Positions 1-8,847 of a DNA stretch of 64,000 nt are shown piece after piece. Each line of letters starts with the position of its first letter. Position 1 is the first letter of the stretch. The position numbers and the translations under genes were made by a program. The notes below the pieces were generated by a model. That model made no database searches and had not been told where the DNA came from. It worked only from the letters and a program-made list of their open reading frames with translations. Location: NCBI GenBank assembly GCA_035605695.1, contig DATNGZ010000026.1:1-64000 (forward strand). The letters run 5' to 3'. This stretch comes from VRUE01 sp035605695. Its GTDB lineage: Bacteria; Actinomycetota; Thermoleophilia; Solirubrobacterales; 70-9.

Positions 1-67
1 GAAAAATGGACCGTGCGCCCCGTCCTCCGAGACGAAGTCACCGGGCGTGTCCGTCGCGATTGGCTCG

Positions 68-163
68 AGCCGGGCTCTCCTGCGGCACCCGCGGCATCCG
101 CTTAAGGCTGCTTCCTTCCGGACCTGACCTGATTCGCGTGCCCACGTCGCGCAGGACCCGACC
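68..163 (-). ncRNA. ffs: Signal recognition particle RNA (bacterial small SRP RNA)
   Basis: Read on the minus strand, positions 129-106 give the near-invariant SRP domain IV core GGTCAGGTCCGGAAGGAAGC followed by AGCC. The flanks pair into one long hairpin: TCCTGCG on the 5' side pairs with CGCAGGA on the 3' side, and GGG pairs with CCC further out. The length of about 95 nt fits the short bacterial type without an Alu domain. The RNA binds Ffh and targets membrane and secreted proteins. The ends are estimated from the pairing. Confidence 0.92.
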
Positions 164-347
164 GTCAACGCCGCCCACAACGCACTGACCCCGACGGCCA
201 GCCCCTCGGAACGGGATTCGGCCCCGCTAGAGCGGATTGCGGGTTACAGGGCACCGCTGATTCCCCGCCTAGCACGGTCCGCGAGCATCGTATCCGCATT
301 TGCCTTAGTTGGGGCGAATGCCGGATACGGGGCCGTGCCGGCGCCGT

Positions 348-832
348 TCAGCCTCGGATCAACAGGCGGTTCTTAAAGACCGCTGCCGTCACCTTGCCGA
401 CGCGAACTCTCTGGCGGACCAGAATTCCGCCGAGTTGCCGTCCACGGCGAGCAACTGGTCGACGCTCGCTCGCCGGTCCATATGGAAGTTGAGGGCCGTG
501 GGCACGGCCCCAGCGGCGCCCGAGTATGTGAACGGCGGACTCTGCCAGACCGCGGTCGTGGTCCCAGCGACCCCCATTGCCCCGACCACGCCGGTGTAGG
601 CGGAACGGATAAAGCCGCCCCCGTCTGCGCCGCCGGAGCCCTGGAAGGAGTCTCGACGCTCGCGCAGAGCAGCGGCGGCAGGCAGGTGCCTTCCGTGCTC
701 GAGGAGGAGTCCCAGCCGGCCGCGCCGCCGTCGAAGCCACGCGCCGCGTTGGCGGACGGGTGACTTGCTGCCCGCGGCGCCAGCTGCGGCGGGAAGCGCC
801 AGCAGAGGTGTTGCAAGGCATGCCGTGATCAC
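348..832 (-). pseudogene. Frameshifted remnant of a secreted protein
   Basis: A signal-peptide-like start (MITACLATPLLALPAAAGAAG) is followed by convincing protein only if the frame changes. One frame holds ANAARGFDGGAAGWDSSSS with CLPPLLC about 30 residues after the start. The first frame then resumes with GGADGGGFIRSAYTGVVGAM and later WQSPPFTYSGAAGAVPTALN. At least two frameshifts separate these pieces, and the 3' end has no coherent continuation. The pieces resemble a secreted beta-sandwich protein, but I do not recognise a named family. Sequencing error could explain one shift, but hardly all of them. Confidence 0.55.
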
Positions 833-974
833 TACGGCGACGTGCGGGGCGTTGAAAAGCGCATCGGGTCCTCCTGTTTGCTCGTTGCTCGCCCGATCGG
901 GCGATTACCGAGTTTTCGGTAACCAACCAAACTCGCCGTGTCCTCCGGGTGGACGAACATAGGATCGGCACCAC

Positions 975-2195
975 GTGATCGACGTCGACACAGGCTCCTT
1001 CTTCGCGATCGTCATGGTGGCGGCGATCGCCGCGATTACGGTCGCGATCGTCCCCAAAGGAATGGCGCCGCCGGTGGTGGTGCTGGAGCTGGTGCTGGGG
1101 ATCGTGATCGGGCCCCAGGTCCTCGACCTCGCCCGCTCATCCGATTTCATCGAGTTCTTCTCGAATCTCGGCCTGGGGATGCTCTTCTACTTCGCCGGCT
1201 ACGAGATCGATTTCGAACGGATCAAGGGCGCGCCGATGAAGCTCGGCGCCCTCGGCTGGGCGCTGTCGGTCGCGCTGGCCTACGGGATCGGCGGCCTGCT
1301 CGCGATGGCCGGCGTCGTCGTTTCCTTCCTTTACACCGGCTCGGCCCTGGCGACGACCGCGATCGGCACCCTGATCCCGATCCTCAAGGACAGCGGCGGG
1401 CTGAAAACGCGCTTCGGCACTTACCTGCTGGCGGCCGGCGGCGCGGGCGAGTTCGGCCCGATCCTGCTCGTCACGCTGGTGCTGACGACCGCCAGCCCCC
1501 TGCACGAGGCGGCGATTCTGGTCGCCTTCGTCTTCCTCGCCCTCGGTGTCGCCCTCGCCTCGGTCCGCCTCGCCTGGCGCGGCTGGCCGGCCTTCGAAAA
1601 AACCTTCGAGGCGAGCAGTCAGCTCGCGGTACGGATAACGGTGGTCCTCGTCTTCGGCCTTGTCCTGCTGGCGAGCCAGCTCGGCCTCGACGTCCTGCTC
1701 GGCGGCTTCGTCGCCGGGATGATCACCCGAGCTGCGCTCAGGGGCCACGAGCTGCAGGTCTTCGAGTCGAAGCTGACCGCGGTCGGCTTCGGCTTCTTCG
1801 TCCCCTTCTTCTTCATCACCAGCGGCCTCGAGTTCAACCTCGACGCCCTCGGCTCAGCCGAGGCCCTGGCCAAGATGGCCCTCTTCTTCGTCCTCTTCCT
1901 GGTCGTCCGCGGAGCCCCCGCCCTGCTCCTCTACCGCAACGCGCTGAGCGCAACCGAGCGCAAGGCCCTCGCCTTCTTCTCGGCAACCGAGCTGCCGCTA
2001 GTGGTCGCGATCACGACGATCGCGGTCGACGCGGGAAAGATGCGTACCTCGACCTCCGCCGGCCTCGTCGGCGCCGCGATCCTCTCCACCCTGATCTACC
2101 CCTTCATCGGCATGGCCCTGCAGAAGCGGGCGATGGCGGAGCAAGGCGAAGAGCCACCCTCAGCCGACCCAGCTGAAGCCCCGGCCCCAGCCTGA
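975..2195 (+). CDS. Cation:proton antiporter (CPA2 / KefB-like)
   Basis: The 406-residue protein is almost wholly hydrophobic, with about 11-13 membrane helices. It shows typical CPA2 exchanger features: an N-terminal helix pair leading to VVLELVLGIVIGPQVL, then LGLGMLFYFAGYEIDF, a middle GGAGEFGPILLV helix, and the late FFSATELPLVVAITTIAV segment. It probably exchanges Na+ or K+ for H+ across the cytoplasmic membrane. No C-terminal TrkA-N domain follows, so it is the short form. Translation starts at a GTG. It is the last gene before tRNA-Val and lies outside the integrated element. Confidence 0.9.
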   Translation: MIDVDTGSFFAIVMVAAIAAITVAIVPKGMAPPVVVLELVLGIVIGPQVLDLARSSDFIEFFSNLGLGMLFYFAGYEIDFERIKGAPMKLGALGWALSVALAYGIGGLLAMAGVVVSFLYTGSALATTAIGTLIPILKDSGGLKTRFGTYLLAAGGAGEFGPILLVTLVLTTASPLHEAAILVAFVFLALGVALASVRLAWRGWPAFEKTFEASSQLAVRITVVLVFGLVLLASQLGLDVLLGGFVAGMITRAALRGHELQVFESKLTAVGFGFFVPFFFITSGLEFNLDALGSAEALAKMALFFVLFLVVRGAPALLLYRNALSATERKALAFFSATELPLVVAITTIAVDAGKMRTSTSAGLVGAAILSTLIYPFIGMALQKRAMAEQGEEPPSADPAEAPAPA

Positions 2196-2232
2196 TCCCA
2201 GCCCACGGCCCGCCTATGATTGACGCTCTCCC

Positions 2233-2304
2233 GGGCGCGTAGCTCAGCGGGAGAGCGCTCGCCTCACACGCGAGAGGTCGCTGGTTCGAACCCAGCCGCG
2301 CCCA
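2233..2304 (+). tRNA. tRNA-Val (anticodon CAC)
   Basis: A complete cloverleaf is visible. The acceptor arms are GGGCGCG and CGCGCCC, the anticodon stem is CTCGC/GCGAG with loop CTCACAC (anticodon CAC, reading GUG), and the T arm is GCTGG-TTCGAAC-CCAGC. CCA is not encoded. The last 26 nt of the gene belong to the 28-bp repeat that bounds the integrated element, so this gene is the integration target and integration leaves it intact. Confidence 0.95.
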
Positions 2305-2306
2305 TC
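2279..2306 (+). repeat. attL: left attachment site direct repeat
   Basis: These 28 bp run from the T stem of tRNA-Val to 2 nt past the gene and recur exactly at 36160-36187. The bases on either side differ at the two copies (T before and AGAC after here; A before and GGTT after there), so the identity block is sharp. A tRNA 3' end is the usual target of tyrosine integrases, and an integrase gene lies beside the other copy. Confidence 0.92.
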
Positions 2307-2638
2307 AGACTTCCCTATCTAGAGCCAAAAATCAGGGAGTGGTTCTAACCCCGTTCAAAATTTGGCTCTACAGCTCGAATCGCAAATTCCTAGCGACTCG
2401 CTTGCACTGGGCAATCTACGCATCGAAGCAGACAGCACTGGCGCGGCGCCTTTCTTTTGACGGCATCAAGCAACCAGGGGAGCGCGCCAGGGATCTGCCC
2501 TTGAAAGAGAGCAGCGCACCAGCGCCCGAAAGTGGTCAGCGCCCCTCACTGGTGATGCGATCCATCTGAAGGTCGGAGCGGGGAACGTGAAAACTTAAAG
2601 CGGGAACCCGAGAGGAGGCGAACTTGCTGAGGCGATCT
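2307..2638. other. Non-coding left end of the element
   Basis: About 330 bp lie between attL and the end of the defence operon. Short reading frames here have no convincing start or composition. I see no strong hairpin or promoter. The stretch probably serves as the left-end integrase arm region. Confidence 0.4.
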
Positions 2639-4546
2639 CTATGCGTCGCCTGCCCCCCGCACTCTCTCCAAATCCTCCGTTGGCACAAGCCGGTCCTGCT
2701 CAGAAAGCTCAATTCGGACGAAGCCACTCGCGTCAAATCGCTCTGGCAGGTCGTTGACCGCCACCACGATTTGAAGCTGATCCGCCATCTCCTCGTGCAG
2801 TCTCAAGAGTTCCGCCCAGATGTTTTCGATCCTCGCGGCGTCGTAGTCAGCGCGACCGATATTCGCTGTCATGCCGTCGATCAAGAGAATGCCGGGCAGG
2901 GGGACATCCCTCACTGGGGCAACGACGTGATGCGCCAGCAAGTAGGCGACGTTCACCAAGACTCGTGTTCCAGCGCTGAGCCCTTCAATCTTTCGGCCAT
3001 TCACGATCGGCTGGTAGTCGTTGTAATCGATCGCGGATCGCGGATCGCCATCGAAGCGCGGAACCTCGATTCCTTCGACAAACGACCCGAATTGCTCCTC
3101 CAGTGCCGCGAGATGATCTCCCAGGCTGGCATCGCGCGCTTCGGCCTGCTCAAGGGCGGTTTCGATCTCGTCCCGCTCTGCGGTAGCACTGGTCAGGCGC
3201 TGTCGGAGCTGCTCCTGTCGCTCGAACAAACCGAGGTACTCCCGCAAATGGCTAGCGTCGGCCGTGAGCCGAGATATCTCAGCAGCTCGTCGAGTCGCAG
3301 CCTCAGCCCTGTCCGACACGAAACCCGCAGTGGCCTCGTCCAGACGTTGCCCAGTAGCTCGGCGATCGAGAGACCGCTTCTCAATCTCACCGCGGATATC
3401 CGATGCTGCCTTTTCGTGGCCAGCGATCAGTTCGTCGGTCTCTGCGATCTGCGCTGCGAGCCTCGCCTGCTCCCGCACTAGATCCTCTCGCTGCTGCACG
3501 GGAGGCTCAGGCTGCGTACAGAGATAGCAATGGTCCTCTTCCGCTCGGTCCTTTGCCACATGATTGCCGCAGCGGGGACACACCAGAAAGTCGAAATCAA
3601 AGAATGCCTCCCCGGCGACAATTGAGCGAGTTAGCCGGCCAGATTGGGTTTCCAGCTGATTTCGCAGCTCCGTCAGGCCTTCGGCTGCTTCCTTCTCGTT
3701 CTCGTAGGAAAGCCGGAGACGAGCCAGTTCTGTATCAAGGCGGGCTGCCAGTTCCTGAAGCTCCTGGCTTTGGCTAGCCACCGTTGCCTCCTCGACTTCT
3801 TCCGCTGACTCGGAAAGAAGCATCTCTTTTTGGGCTTCAACCTCGACGAGCCGTTGGTCAACTGCTGCCCGATTCTCGAGGGACGTTCCCTGGAGGAAAA
3901 GGTCGGCAGCCGCTTCGCTTCCCTCTAGGCGGCGTATCTCCGTGCCGAGCTCCCGTAGGCCCTGCTGGAGCCTGGCCACCTCAGCGTCATACGAGCCGTA
4001 GAGAATGCGAAAGACGACCCGGCGCTTGTAGTCCGTGGCCCAGGTGGATGAGCCCAATACATCGGTATCGATCTGCTCTTGAGTGAGCCGGCAGTATCTG
4101 AGGTAGTCGCTAATCGACACCTTGACTGGCTCCGATTCGTCGGGGCGAGTCGGCGCCGAGGGAACGCGTAGCACCGGAAGCGCCAACTTATTGATGAGCC
4201 AGTCTCCGTAGCTCATCTGCTGCGAACCGCCGCCCATCGCGGGAAGAGAGAGTGCCTCATCATCTCCACCGGCTATCTCGACCGAAGCAGTAGGAGTAGT
4301 GACGAGCGGTCGGCGGATCGAGAATTCCTGGTCGCCCAAGGTCAGCCGGCCCGCCAAATCGGAAACCGTCGCTTTGACCTCGGGCATTTTTTTTGGGGTG
4401 TAGCTAGCCCCCAAGAACACCCGCATCAATTGCATGAGCGAGGTCTTTCCCGTCGATATTGGCCCGAGGATTACGTTGAGTCCCGGCTCAAGCTCGACTT
4501 CCCTAGAAGTTCCTACAAGGACCAATTGCTCGATTCTTAGCCTCAA
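2639..4546 (-). CDS. SMC/Rad50-like ATPase of an ABC three-component defence system (DUF3732-like)
   Basis: This is a 635-residue ABC-class ATPase. The Walker A loop GPISTGKTS is at residues 28-36. Long coiled-coil stretches follow, interrupted by a zinc-hook-like pair CPRC (323-326) and CYLC (340-343). The ABC signature-like EGLSAGTRVLVNVAYLL is near 521 and the Walker B strand PGILLIDGMT near 551. Walker B has glycine where most ABC ATPases have the catalytic glutamate; DUF3732-type proteins are also atypical at this site. It overlaps the upstream middle gene by 4 nt, so the three genes form one operon. It most likely senses an invader and controls the nuclease encoded two genes upstream. 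Confidence 0.82.
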   Translation of the reverse strand: MRLRIEQLVLVGTSREVELEPGLNVILGPISTGKTSLMQLMRVFLGASYTPKKMPEVKATVSDLAGRLTLGDQEFSIRRPLVTTPTASVEIAGGDDEALSLPAMGGGSQQMSYGDWLINKLALPVLRVPSAPTRPDESEPVKVSISDYLRYCRLTQEQIDTDVLGSSTWATDYKRRVVFRILYGSYDAEVARLQQGLRELGTEIRRLEGSEAAADLFLQGTSLENRAAVDQRLVEVEAQKEMLLSESAEEVEEATVASQSQELQELAARLDTELARLRLSYENEKEAAEGLTELRNQLETQSGRLTRSIVAGEAFFDFDFLVCPRCGNHVAKDRAEEDHCYLCTQPEPPVQQREDLVREQARLAAQIAETDELIAGHEKAASDIRGEIEKRSLDRRATGQRLDEATAGFVSDRAEAATRRAAEISRLTADASHLREYLGLFERQEQLRQRLTSATAERDEIETALEQAEARDASLGDHLAALEEQFGSFVEGIEVPRFDGDPRSAIDYNDYQPIVNGRKIEGLSAGTRVLVNVAYLLAHHVVAPVRDVPLPGILLIDGMTANIGRADYDAARIENIWAELLRLHEEMADQLQIVVAVNDLPERFDASGFVRIELSEQDRLVPTEDLERVRGAGDA

Positions 4547-5061
4547 AGCTGCTCTCCCCAGGTGGCACGCGAGACCTCGGGAAAGTGCTCATAAATGAAC
4601 TTCATGATGGTGCTCCCGGTCGTAGTGCTGAATGCGGCCCGCAGTTTCCCGGCGTGCTGAGCCGTCTCCTGCCAAGCAGGAGCCTTCGACAAAGATGCGG
4701 CTACCTGTTGACCAACCGGTGTAGTACGCAGGCCGGTATAGCGGCCCTCCGGCACTGTCTCAATCAACCCACGGCCGAGCAGACTGCCCAAGAGCGCGTA
4801 GTAAGCCGGATCCCAGGGTCCGTACCGATAGCGGATCATCCTCCCCTCGATGTTGTTCTCGGAGGCATCCCCTGCCTCATTGATTTTCCGGCCTTTCGCG
4901 CGAAGGGCTCGCCGATAGAACTGCGGATATCGAAGGAGAAAGTCAAGCTTGGCCAGCTTTACCCGACCCTGTAGCGAAAGGTTCGCTTGGGTAAAGGCAT
5001 CAATCAGCAGGAGAATCCGTGCCTCACTCTCCTTACCGGCTCGGAACGGACCGGGGTCCAT
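4543..5061 (-). CDS. ABC three-component system middle component
   Basis: The 172-residue soluble protein has no enzymatic motif. It lies exactly between the DUF4297-like nuclease gene (ends at 5062) and the ATPase gene (4-nt overlap). The N-terminal part RILLLIDAFTQANLSLQGRV leading to KLAKLDFLLRYPQFYRRAL, and the later GPWDPAYYALLGSLLGRGLI, read like the small winged-helix middle components of ABC-3C systems. Assignment rests mainly on this context and on general resemblance. It probably couples ATPase to effector. Confidence 0.7.
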   Translation of the reverse strand: MDPGPFRAGKESEARILLLIDAFTQANLSLQGRVKLAKLDFLLRYPQFYRRALRAKGRKINEAGDASENNIEGRMIRYRYGPWDPAYYALLGSLLGRGLIETVPEGRYTGLRTTPVGQQVAASLSKAPAWQETAQHAGKLRAAFSTTTGSTIMKFIYEHFPEVSRATWGEQL

Positions 5062-6243
5062 CTACTCGGCTCCCCAGCCAAAGCGGCATTCATCTGAAAG
5101 CTCGCAAACCCGCCCGAACAAAAGCATCCCGTCCTGGGCAAGGAGCCCACTCGGATCCACATCTGCCGGACTTTGAAGAAGCTGGTCGAGCAGCGCCTTG
5201 AAAACCTCTGGGCCCGGCGGTGTGGCCACTGCCACGCCAGCAGTGGCGCTCGCGACCGTGAGCGCGCGAATATCGAGGTCGGCGAACTTGGCGCCTGGAT
5301 CTGAAAGGCCCGTACTCAATTCATAAGCCCGCCGACTCGCATTTGCGCGCAGAACCTTGGCCTGGTGTCGCGACTCCTCCGTGACCCCAGCAGCCAAGAG
5401 CTTGCGATCCAATTCGGAGGCGGCGAGTCGGTCAGGATCGGTGATCTGCTCAAGAACGGCCGCATCTCCCCCTTCCAGAGGCTGGAATATCTCGCCGACG
5501 GATGCTGCCTCAAGGCGCTTCCCGGCGATCTTTGCGGCGAGCGCCTCGTTAACACCATCCGGTTCCATAACACATTGAGGAAACTCGTCTTGCAGTAGCT
5601 CCGCTCGCATCGCCTGCTCCACACGAGCGATGACCCCCTCGTAGACCTTCTCGGTGGTCGCCACCGGAACAGCCGGGTTGTACCGCTGCAAGTTCCGGAT
5701 GTTGAAGTCTCGGATCAGACCCCGCGGCGGAAGCGGCGCCCGGATGTAGCAGCGATTTAGCATGGCCTCCGCAAATGGCTCATCTACTTTGAGCCGCTCT
5801 GCGCACCGCTCAATCATCTCGCCGTCAGGTCCAAGCCGCCTCGGGACAAGCAGGCGCTCGATCGCGTTCCCGCTTTTGGCTCCCAGCTCTAGCCAGATCT
5901 CGTAGCGGATTTCCCGTCCGTCATCGAAATCCAGGATCGCTTTGTGGGTCCTAGCGACACTTCGCAATGCACCTCCATCTGCGAGAAGATCAGCGAAGGT
6001 GAAGGCACCGAGACCGGGATCCCGAGTCTTGATCTGAACGAAGCTCCAGCGATCGGCTTGCTCGATCAGCAAGTCCTCGAACCTCTCCGGAGTTATCGAC
6101 AGCACAGTTCGGATCAGTGCGAGGTCGAGACAGGACATAAACGCGGCCTCCGCCTGGTACCGATAGCGCCTGGAAATGTCCGATCCCGTGTCGTCCGGAT
6201 CAGGTATCCCATCTATGCCGCTGGCGGCAGGGTCAGCAACCAC
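5062..6243 (-). CDS. DUF4297-like dsDNA nuclease effector of the defence cassette
   Basis: The 393-residue protein begins with ISRRYRYQAEAAFMSCLDLAL and then carries SFVQIKTRD (Q70, K72). This is the restriction-endonuclease-fold pattern of DUF4297/Cap4-type nucleases, where an acidic strand is followed by Q-x-K. The C-terminal half is unassigned and probably docks with the ATPase and middle protein. Translation starts at a GTG preceded by GGGGGAGA. It is the first gene of a tightly packed three-gene operon (nuclease, middle component, ATPase). The inferred role is DNA degradation on ATPase activation, acting against phage or plasmids. Confidence 0.78.
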   Translation of the reverse strand: MVADPAASGIDGIPDPDDTGSDISRRYRYQAEAAFMSCLDLALIRTVLSITPERFEDLLIEQADRWSFVQIKTRDPGLGAFTFADLLADGGALRSVARTHKAILDFDDGREIRYEIWLELGAKSGNAIERLLVPRRLGPDGEMIERCAERLKVDEPFAEAMLNRCYIRAPLPPRGLIRDFNIRNLQRYNPAVPVATTEKVYEGVIARVEQAMRAELLQDEFPQCVMEPDGVNEALAAKIAGKRLEAASVGEIFQPLEGGDAAVLEQITDPDRLAASELDRKLLAAGVTEESRHQAKVLRANASRRAYELSTGLSDPGAKFADLDIRALTVASATAGVAVATPPGPEVFKALLDQLLQSPADVDPSGLLAQDGMLLFGRVCELSDECRFGWGAE

Positions 6244-6421
6244 TCGTCTCCCCCGTCTGCATCGAGCTTCTCAAGGGAGGCAGCCTAACCGCGCAAAGAG
6301 CATCTGCGTATTCAAGCCTCCGCTATAAGCAGTTGCACGAGAGACTCAGATGGTCGGTCAACGGCTCGCCAAAAGGGCAGAGGTCCCATCGAATTGAACC
6401 GTTTTTGCAGTAGTGCTGCCG

Positions 6422-7423
6422 CTAGAAGCCGGGCGGGTGGCGAAGTTCAAAACGCGAGAGATAGCCCGCGTCGAAGATGCTTTCAGGAATCCAGCCTGGG
6501 CCGTGTCCGGGTTCCACGAACCCGGACGTGCCCCAATAGCGTTTATCCGGGGGCGTGACTCCTGGCATGAACTTCAAGATCACATGGGCTTCGGGTTCGT
6601 AGGGCTTGTTGAGGATCGTCACCCATTGACCCGGCCCTGACTTTCCCCAAGTGGCGAATCCGAGGGTCGTCATGGTTTCGTTTCCGAAGCCGCCGACCTG
6701 CAAGATGTGACTGACCGCGCTCGAACAGTCGAAGGGACCGTTTCGCGGAGTCGGCGAAAGGCCGTGCGAGCCGCCCCACACATATTCCGTTTCCGGCCGC
6801 ATGGCGCTGAGGCGGTCGGCCTCGGCAATCATCCTCGCGACCCGTTCGTTAGGGGCTGAGACTTCGCAAGTGGCGGTCGCTTCGGTCGAAGCGATGGCAG
6901 CCCATTTTTCGGCGTCGGCTAGAACATCGGCCACGTACCACTCGGCATGGTTGTAGCCATAGATCGCGTCATGCCAGTTCTCCGGCGCCCCGCCGTAGCG
7001 GAGAAGACGCGCGGCAGCAAAGATCGCGTCCCAGGGGTTGTAGGGGTCCTTGACTCCATCCCCGTTGCCATCGACGCCGAACGCTTCCCAGCTCGAAGGG
7101 AGGAACTGCATCCATCCTTCGGCTTCTGCTGAGGACACGCCAAGGTTCGTCCCGAAGCCCGTCTCCTCCCAATTGATCCCGGCAAGGATCGCTGGGCCTT
7201 TCGGGCCAAGGTGGTACTTGGCCGCTGCCCGTTGGTAGATCGGGATGAGCTTCGCCGGAACGCCTTTCACGTCGCCGGTCGCTGCGCTCGCGGACCCGCA
7301 ACCGCCCGCCCCGCCGAAGGCGAGGGCGATGCAAACGGCTCCGACGATCAGAGCGATAAGCCCCCCGATAGGGACCGCGAGCAGGACGAGCGGAAGTCGC
7401 GATTGATCGGCTCGGGCGCTCAC
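6422..7423 (-). CDS. VirB1-like bifunctional cell-wall hydrolase (SLT plus NlpC/P60)
   Basis: The 333-residue protein has an N-terminal membrane anchor (residues about 10-37). A lytic transglycosylase-like domain follows, with the catalytic-glutamate context AGINWEETGFGTN and downstream GWMQFLPSSWEAF and YNPWDAIFAAARLL. The second half has the NlpC/P60 hallmark GPFDCSSAVSHIL. In conjugative systems such enzymes open peptidoglycan for the secretion channel. It is encoded divergently from the plus-strand transfer operon, and a 151-bp spacer lies between them. Translation starts at a GTG. Confidence 0.88.
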   Translation of the reverse strand: MSARADQSRLPLVLLAVPIGGLIALIVGAVCIALAFGGAGGCGSASAATGDVKGVPAKLIPIYQRAAAKYHLGPKGPAILAGINWEETGFGTNLGVSSAEAEGWMQFLPSSWEAFGVDGNGDGVKDPYNPWDAIFAAARLLRYGGAPENWHDAIYGYNHAEWYVADVLADAEKWAAIASTEATATCEVSAPNERVARMIAEADRLSAMRPETEYVWGGSHGLSPTPRNGPFDCSSAVSHILQVGGFGNETMTTLGFATWGKSGPGQWVTILNKPYEPEAHVILKFMPGVTPPDKRYWGTSGFVEPGHGPGWIPESIFDAGYLSRFELRHPPGF

Positions 7424-7574
7424 GGCCGGAAGCAGTCCGTCGCGAGCCCGCGAGCGCCCCCGGCGATTGCCGCTTAGCGGCGAAGGCGCACCCTGCCGCC
7501 TAGATCAACGAATGTACGAGGCGGTCGCGAGGGCGCTTCGCGAACCGTGAAATCTCCCCGCGCGTTGATTCTTT

Positions 7575-8813
7575 GTGGGGTCGAAGACCGCAAGGACTGG
7601 ACGAGGCAAAGGGTTCGGGGTCACCCCGGCTCAATTCCGCAAGGCCGAAGAAGACATTGGGCCAGTGCTTGCCAAAACCTTTTCGGCGGTGTGGATCGCG
7701 GCCAATAGCAGGGACCTGCTCAGCCGCGCCAACACGGAGTACATCGAATGGCTCAAGGACAACCCGCCGGCCCGCGATCCGGTCGGGTGGATTCTTCATT
7801 GCGCCTACTGGCGCGCGCAGAACCTTCTTGAGTCCGAAAAGCGGAAGCCCCGCACAGCGCCGCTCGATTCGGTTTTTCACCTGGCCGACGAATCGACCCC
7901 GGACCCCGAACAGCAAGCACTTGAGAATGATCGGCGCCAGCGGCTGACCGACGCGCTCGGTCACCTTTCTGACAAGGAGCGCAAACTACTCGCGCTCGTC
8001 TACTTCGGCGACCACTCGATCAGAGAGGCGGGCCGAAAGCTCGGCTGGCGGAAGTCAGCGGCCGACCGCCATCACAAAGCGGCAATGGAAAAAATGCACG
8101 CGCTCGTCGGTGATCGCAGCCTCCTAAGCCCAGCGATTCTCGGCCCAGCCGCGTATGTCGCTGTCAATGGCGAAGGCCAACGGGCCTTGCGTGCTATGTG
8201 GGACCTCATGCTCGGCCCGGCAAGGGAAGCGTTCGCCGCAAGCACCGAAGCGATTGAGATTGGCGCTCATCGGCTCGCCGAGCTGGCGCGTCGGCTCTTG
8301 CCATTTGCCGACACCGGGAACGCGGCGGCGAGCAGCGGCGCCGGGCGCTTCGTCGGGTACTGCGGCGTCGCCGTAGGTGCCGTGGTCTGCGGCCTCATCA
8401 GTAGCGGGTCCATTGGACCGGGCACGAATGCGCTGCGTCCAGATTCCGTCAAGGCGCCAAGGCAGCCTGCGGAATCTCGGGCTACTTCGAGACCGGAGCC
8501 GACAGTAACGCCGAAGCTGCGAACGCCTCCGCTCACCCTGCCGAAGCGCACGGACGAAGCGCCGCAGGCAACGGAACCGACGACGCGAAAAGCCCGCGAT
8601 CCTCGGTTCCGGTTCCCGCGAGCGAGCGGGAAGCAGAGCAGTAGCGAGTTTGGAGATAACACCCCCAACTTTGGGTCCGGCTCAGCGGCGGAAAGCTCGC
8701 CGCCGACCGAAGCACCGGCCGAATCCTCACCCGCGCCGGCACCGGCTCCGTCCTCGGGTTCCTCGGGGTCGCAGTCCTCGGGCTCACAGCCCGCCTCTGA
8801 GTTCGGCCTTTAG
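7575..8813 (+). CDS. Sigma-70-like protein with a membrane anchor and P/S-rich tail
   Basis: This 412-residue protein is modular. Residues about 20-95 look like sigma region 2. Residues about 130-180 look like region 4, with LSDKERKLLALVYFGDHSI and a helix-turn-helix REAGRKLGWRKSAADRHHKA. One hydrophobic helix lies at 257-276. A low-complexity Pro/Ser/Ala/Thr tail follows, ending in ASEFGL. A membrane-tethered sigma-like protein could link envelope events to transcription of the transfer genes that follow. The C-terminal tail motif recurs in the protein at 15818-16327. The GTG start lacks a strong Shine-Dalgarno sequence. Function is inferred. Confidence 0.72.
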   Translation: MGSKTARTGRGKGFGVTPAQFRKAEEDIGPVLAKTFSAVWIAANSRDLLSRANTEYIEWLKDNPPARDPVGWILHCAYWRAQNLLESEKRKPRTAPLDSVFHLADESTPDPEQQALENDRRQRLTDALGHLSDKERKLLALVYFGDHSIREAGRKLGWRKSAADRHHKAAMEKMHALVGDRSLLSPAILGPAAYVAVNGEGQRALRAMWDLMLGPAREAFAASTEAIEIGAHRLAELARRLLPFADTGNAAASSGAGRFVGYCGVAVGAVVCGLISSGSIGPGTNALRPDSVKAPRQPAESRATSRPEPTVTPKLRTPPLTLPKRTDEAPQATEPTTRKARDPRFRFPRASGKQSSSEFGDNTPNFGSGSAAESSPPTEAPAESSPAPAPAPSSGSSGSQSSGSQPASEFGL

Positions 8814-8847
8814 GCCACTCAGACACGACTCCTGAAATTGCCGGGGG

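Noticed and set aside
938..2176. 412-codon plus-strand frame overlapping the antiporter
   Set aside because: Same strand as the antiporter but in another frame, dominated by Arg, Pro and Gly; the antiporter frame has clear membrane helices.
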